A stretch of DNA of 45,195 nt from Lachnospiraceae bacterium. Its GTDB lineage: Bacteria; Bacillota; Clostridia; Lachnospirales; Lachnospiraceae. The notes under the pieces are model-generated. The model was not told the origin of the DNA. It searched no databases and was given only the letters and a program-made list of their open reading frames with translations. The translations under genes were made by a program, and so were the position numbers. Shown here in pieces: positions 9,278 to 19,000 of the stretch (its first letter is position 1; each line of letters starts with the position of its first letter). The stretch spans positions 1 to 45,195 of the forward strand of contig JAIKWO010000147.1 in NCBI GenBank assembly GCA_024684675.1, written 5' to 3'.

Positions 9278-10915
9278 TTAGTTGTCGTCATCTTCCTTAG
9301 CTGCTGTGTAGACTGTACGCTTACGCGCCATCTCATCGCTTGCAAGGTACTCATCGTAAGTCGTGATCTTATCAAGGAGCGTGCCGTCCGGCAGGATCTC
9401 CATGATGCGGTTCGCAGTCGTCTGGATAAACTGGTGGTCATGACAGGAGAACATCTCAACGCCCGGGAACTTGATGAGGCCGTTGTTGAGCGCCTGGATG
9501 GATTCCATGTCAAGGTGGTTGGTCGGCTCGTCAAGGAGCAGGCAGTTCGCACCGGAAATCATCATCTTGGATAAAAGGCAGCGCACATGCTCACCTCCGG
9601 AAAGGACTTTGACCTTCTTTACACCATCCTCGCCGGCAAACAGCATTCTGCCGAGAAAGCCGCGCACATAGGTCACATCCTTCACAGGTGAATAGCCCAT
9701 CAGCCAATCCGTGATCGTATAGTCGTTATCGAATTCCTTCGTATAATCCTTGGGAAAATATGCCTGCGACGTGGTCACGCCCCACTTATAGGTTCCCTCA
9801 TCCGGCTCCATGTTGCCGGAAAGGATCTGGAACAGCGCTGTCTTGGCGATCTCGTTGGAGCCGACAAGCGCGACTTTGTCGTCGTGTCCCAGTACAAAAG
9901 AAACGTTATTGAGCACCTTTTCTCCATTGATCGTCTTGGAGATGCCTTCCACCGTCAGAACTTCGTTGCCGATCTCGCGGTCGGGTCTGAAATCAATGTA
10001 AGGATATTTTCTGCTGGAAGGCTTGATCGTCTCAAGCTCGATCTTTTCAAGCGCGCGCTTACGGGATGTCGCCTGCTTGGACTTCGATGCATTTGCGGAG
10101 AAACGGGAGATAAACTCCTGCAATTCCTTGATCTTCTCTTCCTTCTTCTTATTCGCTTCCTTCATCTGCTTAATGAGGAGCTGCGAACTTTCGAACCAGA
10201 AATCGTAGTTGCCGGCATAGAGCTGGATCTTGCCGTAGTCGATGTCCGCCGTATGCGTGCAGACTTTATTTAAGAAATAGCGGTCGTGGCTGACCACGAC
10301 AACCGTGTTTTCAAAGTTGATCAAAAACTCTTCAAGCCATGCGATCGCATCGAGATCCAAATGGTTCGTCGGCTCGTCGAGAAGCAGGATGTCCGGATTG
10401 CCGAACAGCGCTTTTGCAAGCAATACCTTGACCTTATCGTTGCCGACAAGATCCTTCATCATCGCATAGTGAAGCTCCGTATCGATACCAAGACCGTTTA
10501 AAAGCATCGCCGCGTTAGACTCCGCTTCCCAGCCGTCCATATCGGCGAATTCCGCCTCAAGCTCGCTGGCCTTGATGCCGTCCTCGTCCGTAAAGTCTTC
10601 CTTGGCATAGATCGCGTCCTTCTCCTTCATTACCTGATAGAGACGCTCATTACCGAGGATAACGGTATCCATGACCGTATAATCATCATATTTAAAGTGA
10701 TCCTGTTCCAGGAATGAAAGACGCTGGCCGGGTGTCATCACGATCTCTCCCTTGGTCGTCTCCAGGCGTCCGTCCAGAATTTTGAGAAAAGTGGACTTGC
10801 CGGCGCCGTTGGCTCCGATGAGACCGTAGCAGTTTCCTTCCGTGAACTTGATGTTGACATCTTCAAAGAGTGCTTTCTTACCCACTCTGTACGTTACATT
10901 ATTTGCACTGATCAT
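9278..10915 (-). CDS. ABC-F family ATPase (YkpA/YbiT-like)
   Basis: A soluble 545-residue protein with two ATP-binding cassettes and no membrane segment; ABC-F proteins act at the ribosomal E site as translation factors or antibiotic-protection factors. Cassette 1 has a normal Walker A (GANGAGKST), LLLDEPTNHLD and SHDRYF. A charged linker with SKSKQATSRKRALEKIE follows. Cassette 2 has an altered Walker A (GSNEIAKTA), LSGGEHVR and again LLLDEPTNHLD, with CHDHQF as switch. The altered second P-loop and the unusual first signature (LVGNDKVK) resemble YkpA-type housekeeping members, so a resistance role is not indicated. AAAGGAGAAG before the ATG at 10915 sets the start; a longer frame to 10948 overlaps the promoter. 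Confidence 0.92.
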   Translation of the reverse strand: MISANNVTYRVGKKALFEDVNIKFTEGNCYGLIGANGAGKSTFLKILDGRLETTKGEIVMTPGQRLSFLEQDHFKYDDYTVMDTVILGNERLYQVMKEKDAIYAKEDFTDEDGIKASELEAEFADMDGWEAESNAAMLLNGLGIDTELHYAMMKDLVGNDKVKVLLAKALFGNPDILLLDEPTNHLDLDAIAWLEEFLINFENTVVVVSHDRYFLNKVCTHTADIDYGKIQLYAGNYDFWFESSQLLIKQMKEANKKKEEKIKELQEFISRFSANASKSKQATSRKRALEKIELETIKPSSRKYPYIDFRPDREIGNEVLTVEGISKTINGEKVLNNVSFVLGHDDKVALVGSNEIAKTALFQILSGNMEPDEGTYKWGVTTSQAYFPKDYTKEFDNDYTITDWLMGYSPVKDVTYVRGFLGRMLFAGEDGVKKVKVLSGGEHVRCLLSKMMISGANCLLLDEPTNHLDMESIQALNNGLIKFPGVEMFSCHDHQFIQTTANRIMEILPDGTLLDKITTYDEYLASDEMARKRTVYTAAKEDDDN

Positions 10916-10939
10916 ATTTCTTCTCCTTTGCCGCTCAAT

Positions 10940-10967
10940 ATTATACATGAAAATGCGGAAAATGCAA
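10940..10967 (-). promoter_or_regulatory. Promoter of the ABC-F gene
   Basis: TTGCAT (10962-10967) and TATAAT (10940-10945) are 16 bases apart on the minus strand, 24 bases before the ABC-F start. The plus-strand radical SAM gene diverges from the same short gap; a TATAAT at 10989-10994 may serve it, but I see no good -35 for it. Confidence 0.7.
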
Positions 10968-11031
10968 GGAAAAGCGGCTTTTCGATGATATAATGAAAGA
11001 CGTCAGACAGAATTCTTCCGGAATAAACGAT

Positions 11032-11958
11032 ATGAACACAGAAAACAAATGCACAACAGAACATAAGGAAATCGGCTGCATTCTCTGCCCGCGCACATGC
11101 CGCATTGACCGCGGCAAACAGCCCGGCTACTGCGGTATGACGGACACCGTCCTCGTATCCCGCGCTGCGCTTCATATGTGGGAAGAGCCCGTAATCTCCG
11201 GTGAAAACGGTTCCGGCACCGTATTTTTTGCAGGCTGCAATTTAAAGTGCATCTTCTGCCAGAATCACGAGATCGCGCATGCGACCGCGGAGACAAAAGC
11301 AAAAGCCGTCACGCCAAATGCACTCTGCGATCTGTTCTTTATGTTAAAAGACAAGGGTGCGCACAATATCAATCTCGTAACGCCCACGCATTTTATCCCT
11401 GAGATCCGGGAGGCGCTTTTGACGGCGCGAGGACGAGGGCTGGGTCTGCCGATCGTCTACAATACGTCATCCTATGAAAATGTCAGCGCGCTTCAGATGC
11501 TTGACGGTCTGATCGATGTGTATCTGCCGGATCTGAAATTTTATGATCCCGCGATCGCTGAAGAATGCGCGCATGCGCCGGATTACTTCAAAACGGCCGC
11601 CGAAGCGATCGGGGAGATGTTCCGTCAGGTCGGAGAGCCTGTTTTCGAGAACGACCTCATGAAAAAAGGAATCATCGTGCGGCACCTTGTCCTGCCGGGG
11701 CACACAAATGATTCCAAGAATATCCTAAAATATCTGTACGAAACCTATCATGACCGGATCTATATCAGCATCATGAACCAGTATACGCCGATGGAGCACA
11801 TGAAGAATCACACACTCCTTGGACGTAAAGTGACAAAACGCGAATACGAGCGCATTGTAAACTATGCGCTCGACCTTGGCATCCAAAATGCCTTCATCCA
11901 GGAAGGCGATGTGGCAAAGGAAAGCTTCATCCCGCCGTTTGATCTGACGGGACTGTAA
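11032..11958 (+). CDS. Radical SAM protein, PFL-activase-like (COG1313 type)
   Basis: A radical S-adenosylmethionine enzyme related to pyruvate formate-lyase activating enzymes; its own substrate is unknown. The SAM cluster motif CNLKCIFC is at Cys69, Cys73 and Cys76. An N-terminal second cysteine cluster (Cys16, Cys19, Cys23, Cys34 in CILCPRTC...GYCG) is typical of this subgroup and may hold a second iron-sulfur cluster. It is the only gene on this strand for 25 kb. The start is uncertain: ATG 10993 overlaps a TATAAT and has no binding site, while ATG 11032 has only a weak GGAA upstream, giving 308 residues. It converges with the RACo-like gene; a short hairpin at 11963-11984 between them lacks a T run. 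No glycyl radical enzyme is adjacent. Confidence 0.87.
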   Translation: MNTENKCTTEHKEIGCILCPRTCRIDRGKQPGYCGMTDTVLVSRAALHMWEEPVISGENGSGTVFFAGCNLKCIFCQNHEIAHATAETKAKAVTPNALCDLFFMLKDKGAHNINLVTPTHFIPEIREALLTARGRGLGLPIVYNTSSYENVSALQMLDGLIDVYLPDLKFYDPAIAEECAHAPDYFKTAAEAIGEMFRQVGEPVFENDLMKKGIIVRHLVLPGHTNDSKNILKYLYETYHDRIYISIMNQYTPMEHMKNHTLLGRKVTKREYERIVNYALDLGIQNAFIQEGDVAKESFIPPFDLTGL

Positions 11959-11995
11959 AAATGAGCCTGCATACCTGCAGACTCAAACTGTTTCC

Positions 11996-13528
11996 CTAAA
12001 AATCCGTATTCTCTTCTTCCTCTTCGGGCGCATCCGGAAATGTCATATAGTTTACATAAAGTTCATTGAAGTCCGGTTCGTTTGCAAGAACGATCTCTTC
12101 GCATGGCGGAAGTTCGATCTCTTCTTCGCATGTTCGAAGGTATCGGATCGCACCTTTGAGCGACGTATTACCGCCCGCCAAGATCTTCATCGGATCGATC
12201 GGCGGCAAGAGCCCTACGCGCATCGCTTTACGGGCATCAAGGTGAAAGCCCATGCCGCCCGCTAAGATGACCGTAGACAGATCATCTGCAGTAAGGCCGG
12301 CTGCTTTTAACAAAAGTGCGGTGCCTGCGCGCATCGCTGCGATCGCAAGCTGGAGCTGCCGCACATCGGCCTGCGTTAAGAGCACATTCTTTCCGGAAAG
12401 CTTATCGATCACCGGATATCCCTTTTCAAAAAACGGTGCCGCAAGAAGACCTGTCTCATCCATGAGTCCGCGATTAAGAAGATCCGCAAGCACACCTACC
12501 GCTTCGCTGCCGCAGGAGAGGCTTCCGCCTTCAAATGCAGGTCCTGCCGCGGTACTCGTCACATACAGTTTCTTTCCGTCATAAAGCGCCATCTCACCGT
12601 TCGTACCAAGGTCGAGAAGGAGCTTTTTCTTTTGATCTGTGCAAAAACCGCTCGCGAGCATACCGGATACAATATCGCCGCCGACAAAAGGTGTCAGTCC
12701 CGGCAGGATCGTCACCGGAATGTCAATATAGCCGAAATCATCAAGCAGCCTGAAACCATCCGTCAGAACCAGGCCGTTCTCGCCCGCATCAAACGGGTAA
12801 GCCGCAAGCCCTTCGCACGATTCACCAAGAAGCAGATGACGCATCGCCGTATTGCAGGCGATCACGATATGGTCAGGGCGGATCCGCTCTGCGCCACCGG
12901 CGCGGTCTCCCAAAAGGATCGCATCAAGCCCATGCAGCAAGTCTTCCTGAATCGCTCTGCGGAGTGCATCCGCCTGCCCATCCATGGAGGCACGCACACG
13001 TGAGATCACATCACTTCCGTACCTGCGCTGGCTGTTGGGCAGGCCTTTCTGATACATGATGGTGCTATTCTTTATGTTAACCAGTGAAAACGCGATCGTC
13101 GTCGTACCGATATCGATCGCAACACCGAAAATGCCTCTGTCACGACGAAGCATTTCTTTGAGCGCCTCGATACTCAGGCCGCTTTGCGCACCTGCCGCAT
13201 CGGCTGTACCGGTCTCGCCGTCCTCTGCCAGGAGAATATCCGCCTCAGGATCTTCTTCTACCCGGATCGTCAGATCGGAATCCGGATACGCCCTGCAGGC
13301 CAGTCGAAAGCCTTCTGCCAGCTCCTTTTCTCCGAAACGGCGCTTGTCGGCATCCGTCACCGGAAGGTTCCCTTCGATGATACGCACGCCGCACATCCCA
13401 CAGATGCCGGCTCCGCCGCAAGACATCGTAAGTTCTATTCCGTTATCTTCCAGAATATCCGCAAGGCACTGCCCCTTCTCAAATTGGATCTCTTCCCTGC
13501 TGTTACCGCATAATACCTGAAGCTCCAT
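11996..13528 (-). CDS. Ferredoxin-ASKHA ATPase, RACo-like (reductive activator of corrinoid proteins)
   Basis: A 510-residue protein combining an N-terminal 2Fe-2S ferredoxin (Cys37, Cys43, Cys46, Cys78 in the plant-type spacing) with a C-terminal ASKHA-fold ATPase (GVAIDIGTTTIAFSLV near 135-150; LLLDLGTNGEMALYDG; ILAGGMGFHL). In the RACo family, ATP hydrolysis drives electrons from the 2Fe-2S centre to Co(II) of inactive corrinoid proteins of methyltransferase systems. The tail is rich in Glu. GGAGG lies 7 bases before the ATG. No methyltransferase or corrinoid protein is nearby, so its partner must be encoded elsewhere. It has its own promoter region with TACAAT at about 13552-13557. Confidence 0.88.
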   Translation of the reverse strand: MELQVLCGNSREEIQFEKGQCLADILEDNGIELTMSCGGAGICGMCGVRIIEGNLPVTDADKRRFGEKELAEGFRLACRAYPDSDLTIRVEEDPEADILLAEDGETGTADAAGAQSGLSIEALKEMLRRDRGIFGVAIDIGTTTIAFSLVNIKNSTIMYQKGLPNSQRRYGSDVISRVRASMDGQADALRRAIQEDLLHGLDAILLGDRAGGAERIRPDHIVIACNTAMRHLLLGESCEGLAAYPFDAGENGLVLTDGFRLLDDFGYIDIPVTILPGLTPFVGGDIVSGMLASGFCTDQKKKLLLDLGTNGEMALYDGKKLYVTSTAAGPAFEGGSLSCGSEAVGVLADLLNRGLMDETGLLAAPFFEKGYPVIDKLSGKNVLLTQADVRQLQLAIAAMRAGTALLLKAAGLTADDLSTVILAGGMGFHLDARKAMRVGLLPPIDPMKILAGGNTSLKGAIRYLRTCEEEIELPPCEEIVLANEPDFNELYVNYMTFPDAPEEEEENTDF

Positions 13529-13576
13529 AACCGACCTCCATTCTTACTTCCATTGTAGCATCCGACGGCGGAAAAC

Positions 13577-13613
13577 AAAAGAAGGTCTCACCGATCGTCC
13601 GGTAAGACCTTCT
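13577..13613 (-). terminator. Intrinsic terminator after nfo
   Basis: Fourteen-base arms (13580-13593 and 13600-13613, one mismatch), followed on the minus strand by TTTTGTTTTCC. Confidence 0.88.
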
Positions 13614-13627
13614 GTATCATATCCAAT

Positions 13628-14458
13628 TTACTTAACCATCCACTCGCGGATCATCGCGATCTCTTTCTTATACCCTTCATCCTCGTTCGGCGTCTCTAAG
13701 ATAAAAGGCTTATCCTGCAGCAAAGGATGTGTTACAACCGCTTTCAGGATCTCCGCGCCGATGCAGCCCTCGCCGATCTTCTGATGGCGATCCTTGTGCG
13801 CGCCGAGCGGGTTCATGCTGTCGTTCATGTGTACCGCTTTCAGGCGATCCAGCCCGATCACGTCATCAAACTCGTGAAGCACCTTGTCCATATCGCTGAT
13901 ATCATAGCCGCCATCCCAGATATGGCACGTATCGAGACAGACGCCGATCTTGTCCGATAGCTCCACCAGATCAATGATCCGTCTGATCTCCTCAAATGTG
14001 CGCCCCACTTCCGAGCCCTTGCCGGCCATGGTCTCCAAGAGTACCGTCGTGTGATGCTCCGGCTTCAGCGCTTTGTTGACCGCCTCCGCGATCATCGGGA
14101 TCGCCGCATCTTCGCCCTGCCCCACATGCGAGCCCGGGTGAAAATTATAAAAGTTGCCCGGAAGGTACTCCATGCGCTCCATATCGTCCTGAAGCATCGT
14201 GGCGGAGAACTTACGGATATCCGGCTTTGCCGCACAAACATTCATCGTATAGGGTGCGTGCGCAACGAGCGGTCCGAACCGATGCTCCTCCATGTAATCA
14301 CGAAGCGCCTTTGCATCCGCGGGATCGATCGCTTTTGCAGCGCCGCCACGCGGGTTACGTGTAAAAAACGCGAATGTGTCCGCGCCGAGTGCCGTCGCTG
14401 CCTTGCCCATGGCAAGAAAGCCACCGGATGAAGATAAATGGTTCCCGATATAGATCAT
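13628..14458 (-). CDS. nfo: Endonuclease IV (apurinic/apyrimidinic endonuclease)
   Basis: Cuts DNA 5' of abasic sites in base-excision repair; a three-zinc TIM-barrel enzyme. The 276-residue length fits the family. Zinc-site motifs are visible: the start IGNHLSSSGG, VAHAPY, NFHPGSHVG, LLETMAGKG, CLDTCHIWDGGYD, AVHMNDS and ILETPNED near the end. GGAG lies 8 bases before the ATG. It begins 16 bases after the formate/nitrite channel gene and ends at a strong terminator, so the two form an operon, though the functional link is not obvious. Confidence 0.96.
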   Translation of the reverse strand: MIYIGNHLSSSGGFLAMGKAATALGADTFAFFTRNPRGGAAKAIDPADAKALRDYMEEHRFGPLVAHAPYTMNVCAAKPDIRKFSATMLQDDMERMEYLPGNFYNFHPGSHVGQGEDAAIPMIAEAVNKALKPEHHTTVLLETMAGKGSEVGRTFEEIRRIIDLVELSDKIGVCLDTCHIWDGGYDISDMDKVLHEFDDVIGLDRLKAVHMNDSMNPLGAHKDRHQKIGEGCIGAEILKAVVTHPLLQDKPFILETPNEDEGYKKEIAMIREWMVK

Positions 14459-14474
14459 ATTCTTTTCTCCAAAA

Positions 14475-15311
14475 TCAGTTCTTCTTCGCGCAGTTTAAGT
14501 AGTACAGCATCAGACCGACCGCTACGGAACCGCCGATGATATTGCCGATCGTAACAGGGATCAAATTCGTTACGAAGAAGTGCATCCAGTCGAGGTTCGC
14601 GATCTTGTCTGCCGTGATCCCGTACGCATCCGCCGCTTTTGCCACATAGTCAGGATTCATCTTGGCAAAAAGACCTGCGGAGATGTAATACATATTCGCC
14701 ACGCAGTGTTCGAAACCGGATGTTACAAAGAGCATGATGACAAAAAAGCTTGCCCAGAGCTTGCCGGTTAGGTCCTTACCGCAGAATGCCACGATAACCG
14801 CAGCGCTTACAAGGATGTTACAAAGGATACCGGAAAAAAGGGCTTTTGCGAAAGGCATCGTTGCTTTGCCGAGCGCCACCTTGATCGTGTAGGCGCCGAG
14901 AAGCCCCGATGAGTAGTCAAACTGTCCCGTTGCCATCGTCATCCCCGCGATCAGCATGCCGCCGACGAGGTTTCCAAGAAATACGAGCACCAGGATCCGC
15001 ACGAATCCCATCAGTGTCACTTTCCTGTCCGCCACCGCCATCGCGATCAGACAGTCACCGGTAAAAAGCTCCGCACCCATCGTGATAACCATCATCAGGC
15101 CCACCGGAAATACGCATCCGGCCACCAGTCTTGCGACACCGACATTCTCGATCGCATGTGCTGCCACGCTGGAGCCCTGCGCACCGAGCGCGATCATCGC
15201 GCCTGCCATAATGGCTTTCATGAAAATGGAGCAGGCAGAAGCTTTTGCCTTGCCGGCAGCACCGGCGATGTAGCCCTCCACCGCTTCTTTGATCGATAAA
15301 ATTCCGTTCAT
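14475..15311 (-). CDS. Formate/nitrite transporter (FNT/FocA family) channel
   Basis: A 278-residue pentameric membrane channel for small monovalent anions such as formate, nitrite or hydrosulfide. Six membrane segments can be drawn. The family's conserved central histidine is in GFEHCVANMYY (FEHSIANM in FocA), and the early MAGAMIALGA helix is present. It could export formate made by mixed-acid fermentation. No pyruvate formate-lyase, nitrite reductase or sulfite reductase gene is adjacent, so formate is only the most common guess. The ATG follows an AGGGGAAA binding site, and nfo follows 16 bases after the stop. Confidence 0.92.
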   Translation of the reverse strand: MNGILSIKEAVEGYIAGAAGKAKASACSIFMKAIMAGAMIALGAQGSSVAAHAIENVGVARLVAGCVFPVGLMMVITMGAELFTGDCLIAMAVADRKVTLMGFVRILVLVFLGNLVGGMLIAGMTMATGQFDYSSGLLGAYTIKVALGKATMPFAKALFSGILCNILVSAAVIVAFCGKDLTGKLWASFFVIMLFVTSGFEHCVANMYYISAGLFAKMNPDYVAKAADAYGITADKIANLDWMHFFVTNLIPVTIGNIIGGSVAVGLMLYYLNCAKKN

Positions 15312-15389
15312 AGTACTTTTCCCCTTATCTGTTTTCTTTTCACATTACAAACCTTGAATATTATAACACATTCTGAAAAACGATTCAGA

Positions 15390-16088
15390 TTATATTCTCT
15401 CCGCCGTGATCACAAGGCGGTGGGTTGCCAAATAGATGGGAGTGCAGGTATAGAGTGTCAGGATCTCGCGGTCCCCCTGCTCCAAAACCGACAGATCGTC
15501 AGGCTCCACAACCCGGATGTCACTGACGCGGTAAGAAAGCGTCTCGTCCGGATAGTCCACGTAGATCATATCACCGATCTCAACTTCATCGAGGCGGTTA
15601 AAATAGCGTCCGAAGGTGTAGTTGCGATGTCCGGCGATCACGCAGTTGCCGGAATCACCGGGATAAGCGGTACCTTCCTGATGACCGAGCGCTGCCTGTA
15701 GCGCACCCTTTGTAGTGCCCTCCACAACCGGATTCTCCGAATCGATCTTGGGGATCCGGAGGATCCAAAGAATCTCCCTGACTTCACTGCCATCTTGAGA
15801 TGCCTCCGCGTTATCCAAAGCTTGTACGGCGGATTCACCGGTATCGTCGTTATCCGTTACAACCACTCTTGCATCTGTCTGCTCCACGCTCCTTACGCGC
15901 TGCGTGCGGAACGCCTCGACCGCTTCCTGCCGGATTCTGTCCTGCTCCATATTCAGGAGTACGGAACCGCCGATCAGCGCAATGCCGCCCACTACAAGGA
16001 GCAATCCCACCAGACGCATAACAGGGAGACGCAGTCTGCGTCTCCCGTCTTTTTTCATTTCTTTATTGGTATTTGATGAACCTTTCAT
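15390..16088 (-). CDS. Sortase (class C/D-like transpeptidase)
   Basis: A membrane-anchored cysteine transpeptidase that links surface proteins to peptidoglycan or into fibres. Basic N-terminus, one membrane helix (about 25-45), a linker, then the sortase barrel with His154 (IAGHRN), Cys215 (LTLYTC) and Arg224 (THRLVI). The TLYTC form and N-terminal anchor suggest class D or C. Two starts are possible: ATG 16088, 4 bases after the upstream stop (used here, 232 residues), or GTG 16106, overlapping it. It directly follows the large surface protein, which ends in an LAKTG sorting signal and is the obvious substrate. No second pilin gene is present. Confidence 0.92.
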   Translation of the reverse strand: MKGSSNTNKEMKKDGRRRLRLPVMRLVGLLLVVGGIALIGGSVLLNMEQDRIRQEAVEAFRTQRVRSVEQTDARVVVTDNDDTGESAVQALDNAEASQDGSEVREILWILRIPKIDSENPVVEGTTKGALQAALGHQEGTAYPGDSGNCVIAGHRNYTFGRYFNRLDEVEIGDMIYVDYPDETLSYRVSDIRVVEPDDLSVLEQGDREILTLYTCTPIYLATHRLVITAERI

Positions 16089-16092
16089 CTTC

Positions 16093-19000
16093 TTAATTCT
16101 CTTCACTTACTTTCTTCTTGCGAAACAACAGAAACAGTCCTGCAAGCATACTCAAAACGCCTGCTGCATACGACATCGGCGTACCCATAAAGCCGCCCGT
16201 CTTTGCAAGGAGTCTTTTGGATATCGGCCGCAAATTCGTCCCGTCTGTCTCTGTATCTTCCTCGAAGACGCCATTGACAAGCTTCACCAACCGCCCATTC
16301 GGGTCGAGCGCCACGCCCTTGACCAAAACGGAAGGATTCTGCTGATTCGTTCCATCCGACGGCGAATCCGAATGATGGCGATGGTGATGACTGCCACCGG
16401 AGCCGCTCGGCGGAACCTGATGCGCTGTCAGGATCGCCTTATTTTCACCGCTGTCCGTAAATGAACCATCCGTATTCTCTATCAGGACTTTACCTTCATT
16501 CGAGATTTTGAATACAATCGACTGTGTCGGCAGATAACCCGAAAGCCCCGCACTCTCTGTCAGAAGGTACAACGTCTGGTATTGCAGCGCCTTATTGGTA
16601 GGATCCGTTCCACCCGTTGTCCAGGTACCCACAAGTGTCGTAGATGATCTGTTCGCACTGAATTTATACAGCGTCATCTTAATGCCGGGAAGCGGTGCCC
16701 CGTAAATATCCGTCTCGTTCATATCGACACTGACAGTATCGGAAGTGTTCGTCTCATCTTTCATGACAAGCGCAGGTTCATCCGTTTCTTCATAACCGGA
16801 GGTCGTCTCATTCCAAACAGACAGCTTACCTTCCGCATCGATTTTAAAGCGCATTGCAGGCGCCGCCGTAAAGCCATTAGGTGCCGAATCTTCCAGCAGA
16901 TAGTATTCGCCTGCGGGAAGCGCCACGCTTTTCGGTTCACCGGTGCTCGTCCAGGATAAAACGGGATCCGATCCGTCCGAATGCTCACTGATCTTCAGCG
17001 TTGCACCCGTAAGAGAGATTTCCTGCTCCGAAGACTGCTCATCAACGGTAAAAGCATGCGTGCCCTTTAATACATCGACCATCGTGATCGTATTGTCTGC
17101 CTCGGCCGCAAAGGTCACGCCGTCATCCTGCAGAATCTTTAATGTCTCGTCCGTGCTGTCCACATAGAATGTGATATCGTCGGCTGTCTGATAGCCAAAA
17201 GGAGCCGATGCTTCCGTTAACGTATAGACTACATCGTAGCTTGCCTTGAAGGTATGCGCAGAGGTCGTACTCGTCCAGGGATCGGATGTCTTGATCGAGT
17301 GATCCGTAAGCTCGTGCGTCACTTTAAGGGACGCACCCGCAAGGCCTTCGCCATTGCCGTTCTCCTTCATGATGGAGATGTTCTTGGATTTCTTCTCGTT
17401 CTCAAACGTAATCTCGATTGGATGACGAACACCTCCGGTCGCGCCCGTTGTGAATGTCTCTGTATGATCGGACTCCTTGTATCCGTCCGGCGCAGTCTTT
17501 TCGCGAAGCGTGTATGTAGAATTTGCCGATAATTTGCCGGCCGATCTGGCAATACCGTTCGCATTACTGATCAGTGTGGCAACAACGTGATCTGGATCTG
17601 CCCCATCGCGCACTTCAAACGTCGTACCCGCCAGCTTAATGCCATCATCCTCCTTGTCAACATTCGTCACAACAAGGTAAAATGCGGAAGAAGGCCATCC
17701 ACTTGAAAAGCTCGTTTCCGACAGGTTTGCGCTCGAGGAGTTAGACCCGTTACTTGCATAACCGACCAGCTGGATTCCGTTGCTGAAATCATTGGCATCC
17801 ATATCCGCCGCTGTCACGCGGTAGGTCAACACATAGATATTGCGGTTATCGCTTCGCTGCGGGAGTACCACATCCATGACTGTCTTGCCACCTGTTCCGG
17901 GGCGGGTTTCAACCCTATAGCCTGTCTCTTCCGTACCGGTCGAAGTAACCGCACCGGTAGATGCATTGATCTGTCCGATATAAAGCCTCACCGTATCCGG
18001 CTCTAAGTCAAAGCTTGCGCCGAGCGTATCGCGAATAATCAGATTGGAAGGAAGCGGCTGCTTATTACCATTAAACGTTACCGTATAAGTCGCCGTATTG
18101 TTCGAACTGTTTGCGGAACCCGTTTTCTTGATGATCGAGTTCTTAAATTTGACATTCTTGCCGGCAGAAACCGCAGTGGGATACTCGTGTGTCGTGAGCG
18201 AAGCCGTGTTTTCGACCGTGACATCCGCATTGTTTACCGATGTAAAAATATCACCGTCATCCACATGTGCGGTAAACGTGATGGTCTCTTTCGCCGCATC
18301 CTTTCCTACATCCGCATCTGCAATATCCGCAAGATGGAACCTAAGTACACCGTCCGCATCCGGATCATAGGTGTAGTACGATTCTGCAGTTGTGTCAGTT
18401 GACATAATATTATTATTCAACATGACAGAACCGAGCACCAAAGATAGTCCGTAGTGACGAAGATCATCTGTGACGAGCACACCCGACATTGCCATCTTGT
18501 TTTTGTTTACAACGATCGTATAGTCGATCGTATGTGTATCATAATGATATGCACCCGCACTCTTTTCAAGAACGGTGCTTTCGATCGTCTTCTTGGCAGT
18601 TGCTGTAACTTCCCGGTTCGGTGCAAAGGAAAGCGTAACACTGTTTGTGTATTCTTTCTTGTTGTTCGCCGCCCAAAACGACTTCTCATCATCATCCAGT
18701 TCCGTATAAACATTGAAAACAGCTTTTTTGCCGGAAAGCGCGCTTCCAAAATCGATCTCGATCCCCGAGGATGTTTCCGTATAGTTGCCGGACATGAAAA
18801 ACATTCCGGCACTTGTCTCTGTTCCGTTGTTGTCTGTCGTCAGCGTCGCATCGTCAACCGAAAAGAAATGCTGCCCTCTGCCCTGCAGATTCTCTGTCAC
18901 CTTCACGTCGGTAAGCGGTTCAAACGTCTTATTAACCGTCACTTCCCATTTAATGCGATGCCTTGCCGCATCATAGGAAACGAAACGCTTGTCGATCGCC

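Noticed and set aside
9278-10915. ABC-F gene as damaged because the second Walker A is degenerate and the first signature unusual
   Set aside because: The rest is intact and these changes are, as I recall, usual for YkpA-like members; it is full length with normal signals.
10993-11031. Upstream ATG at 10993 as start of the radical SAM gene
   Set aside because: It overlaps a TATAAT and lacks a binding site; not firmly excluded, since the site at 11032 is also weak.
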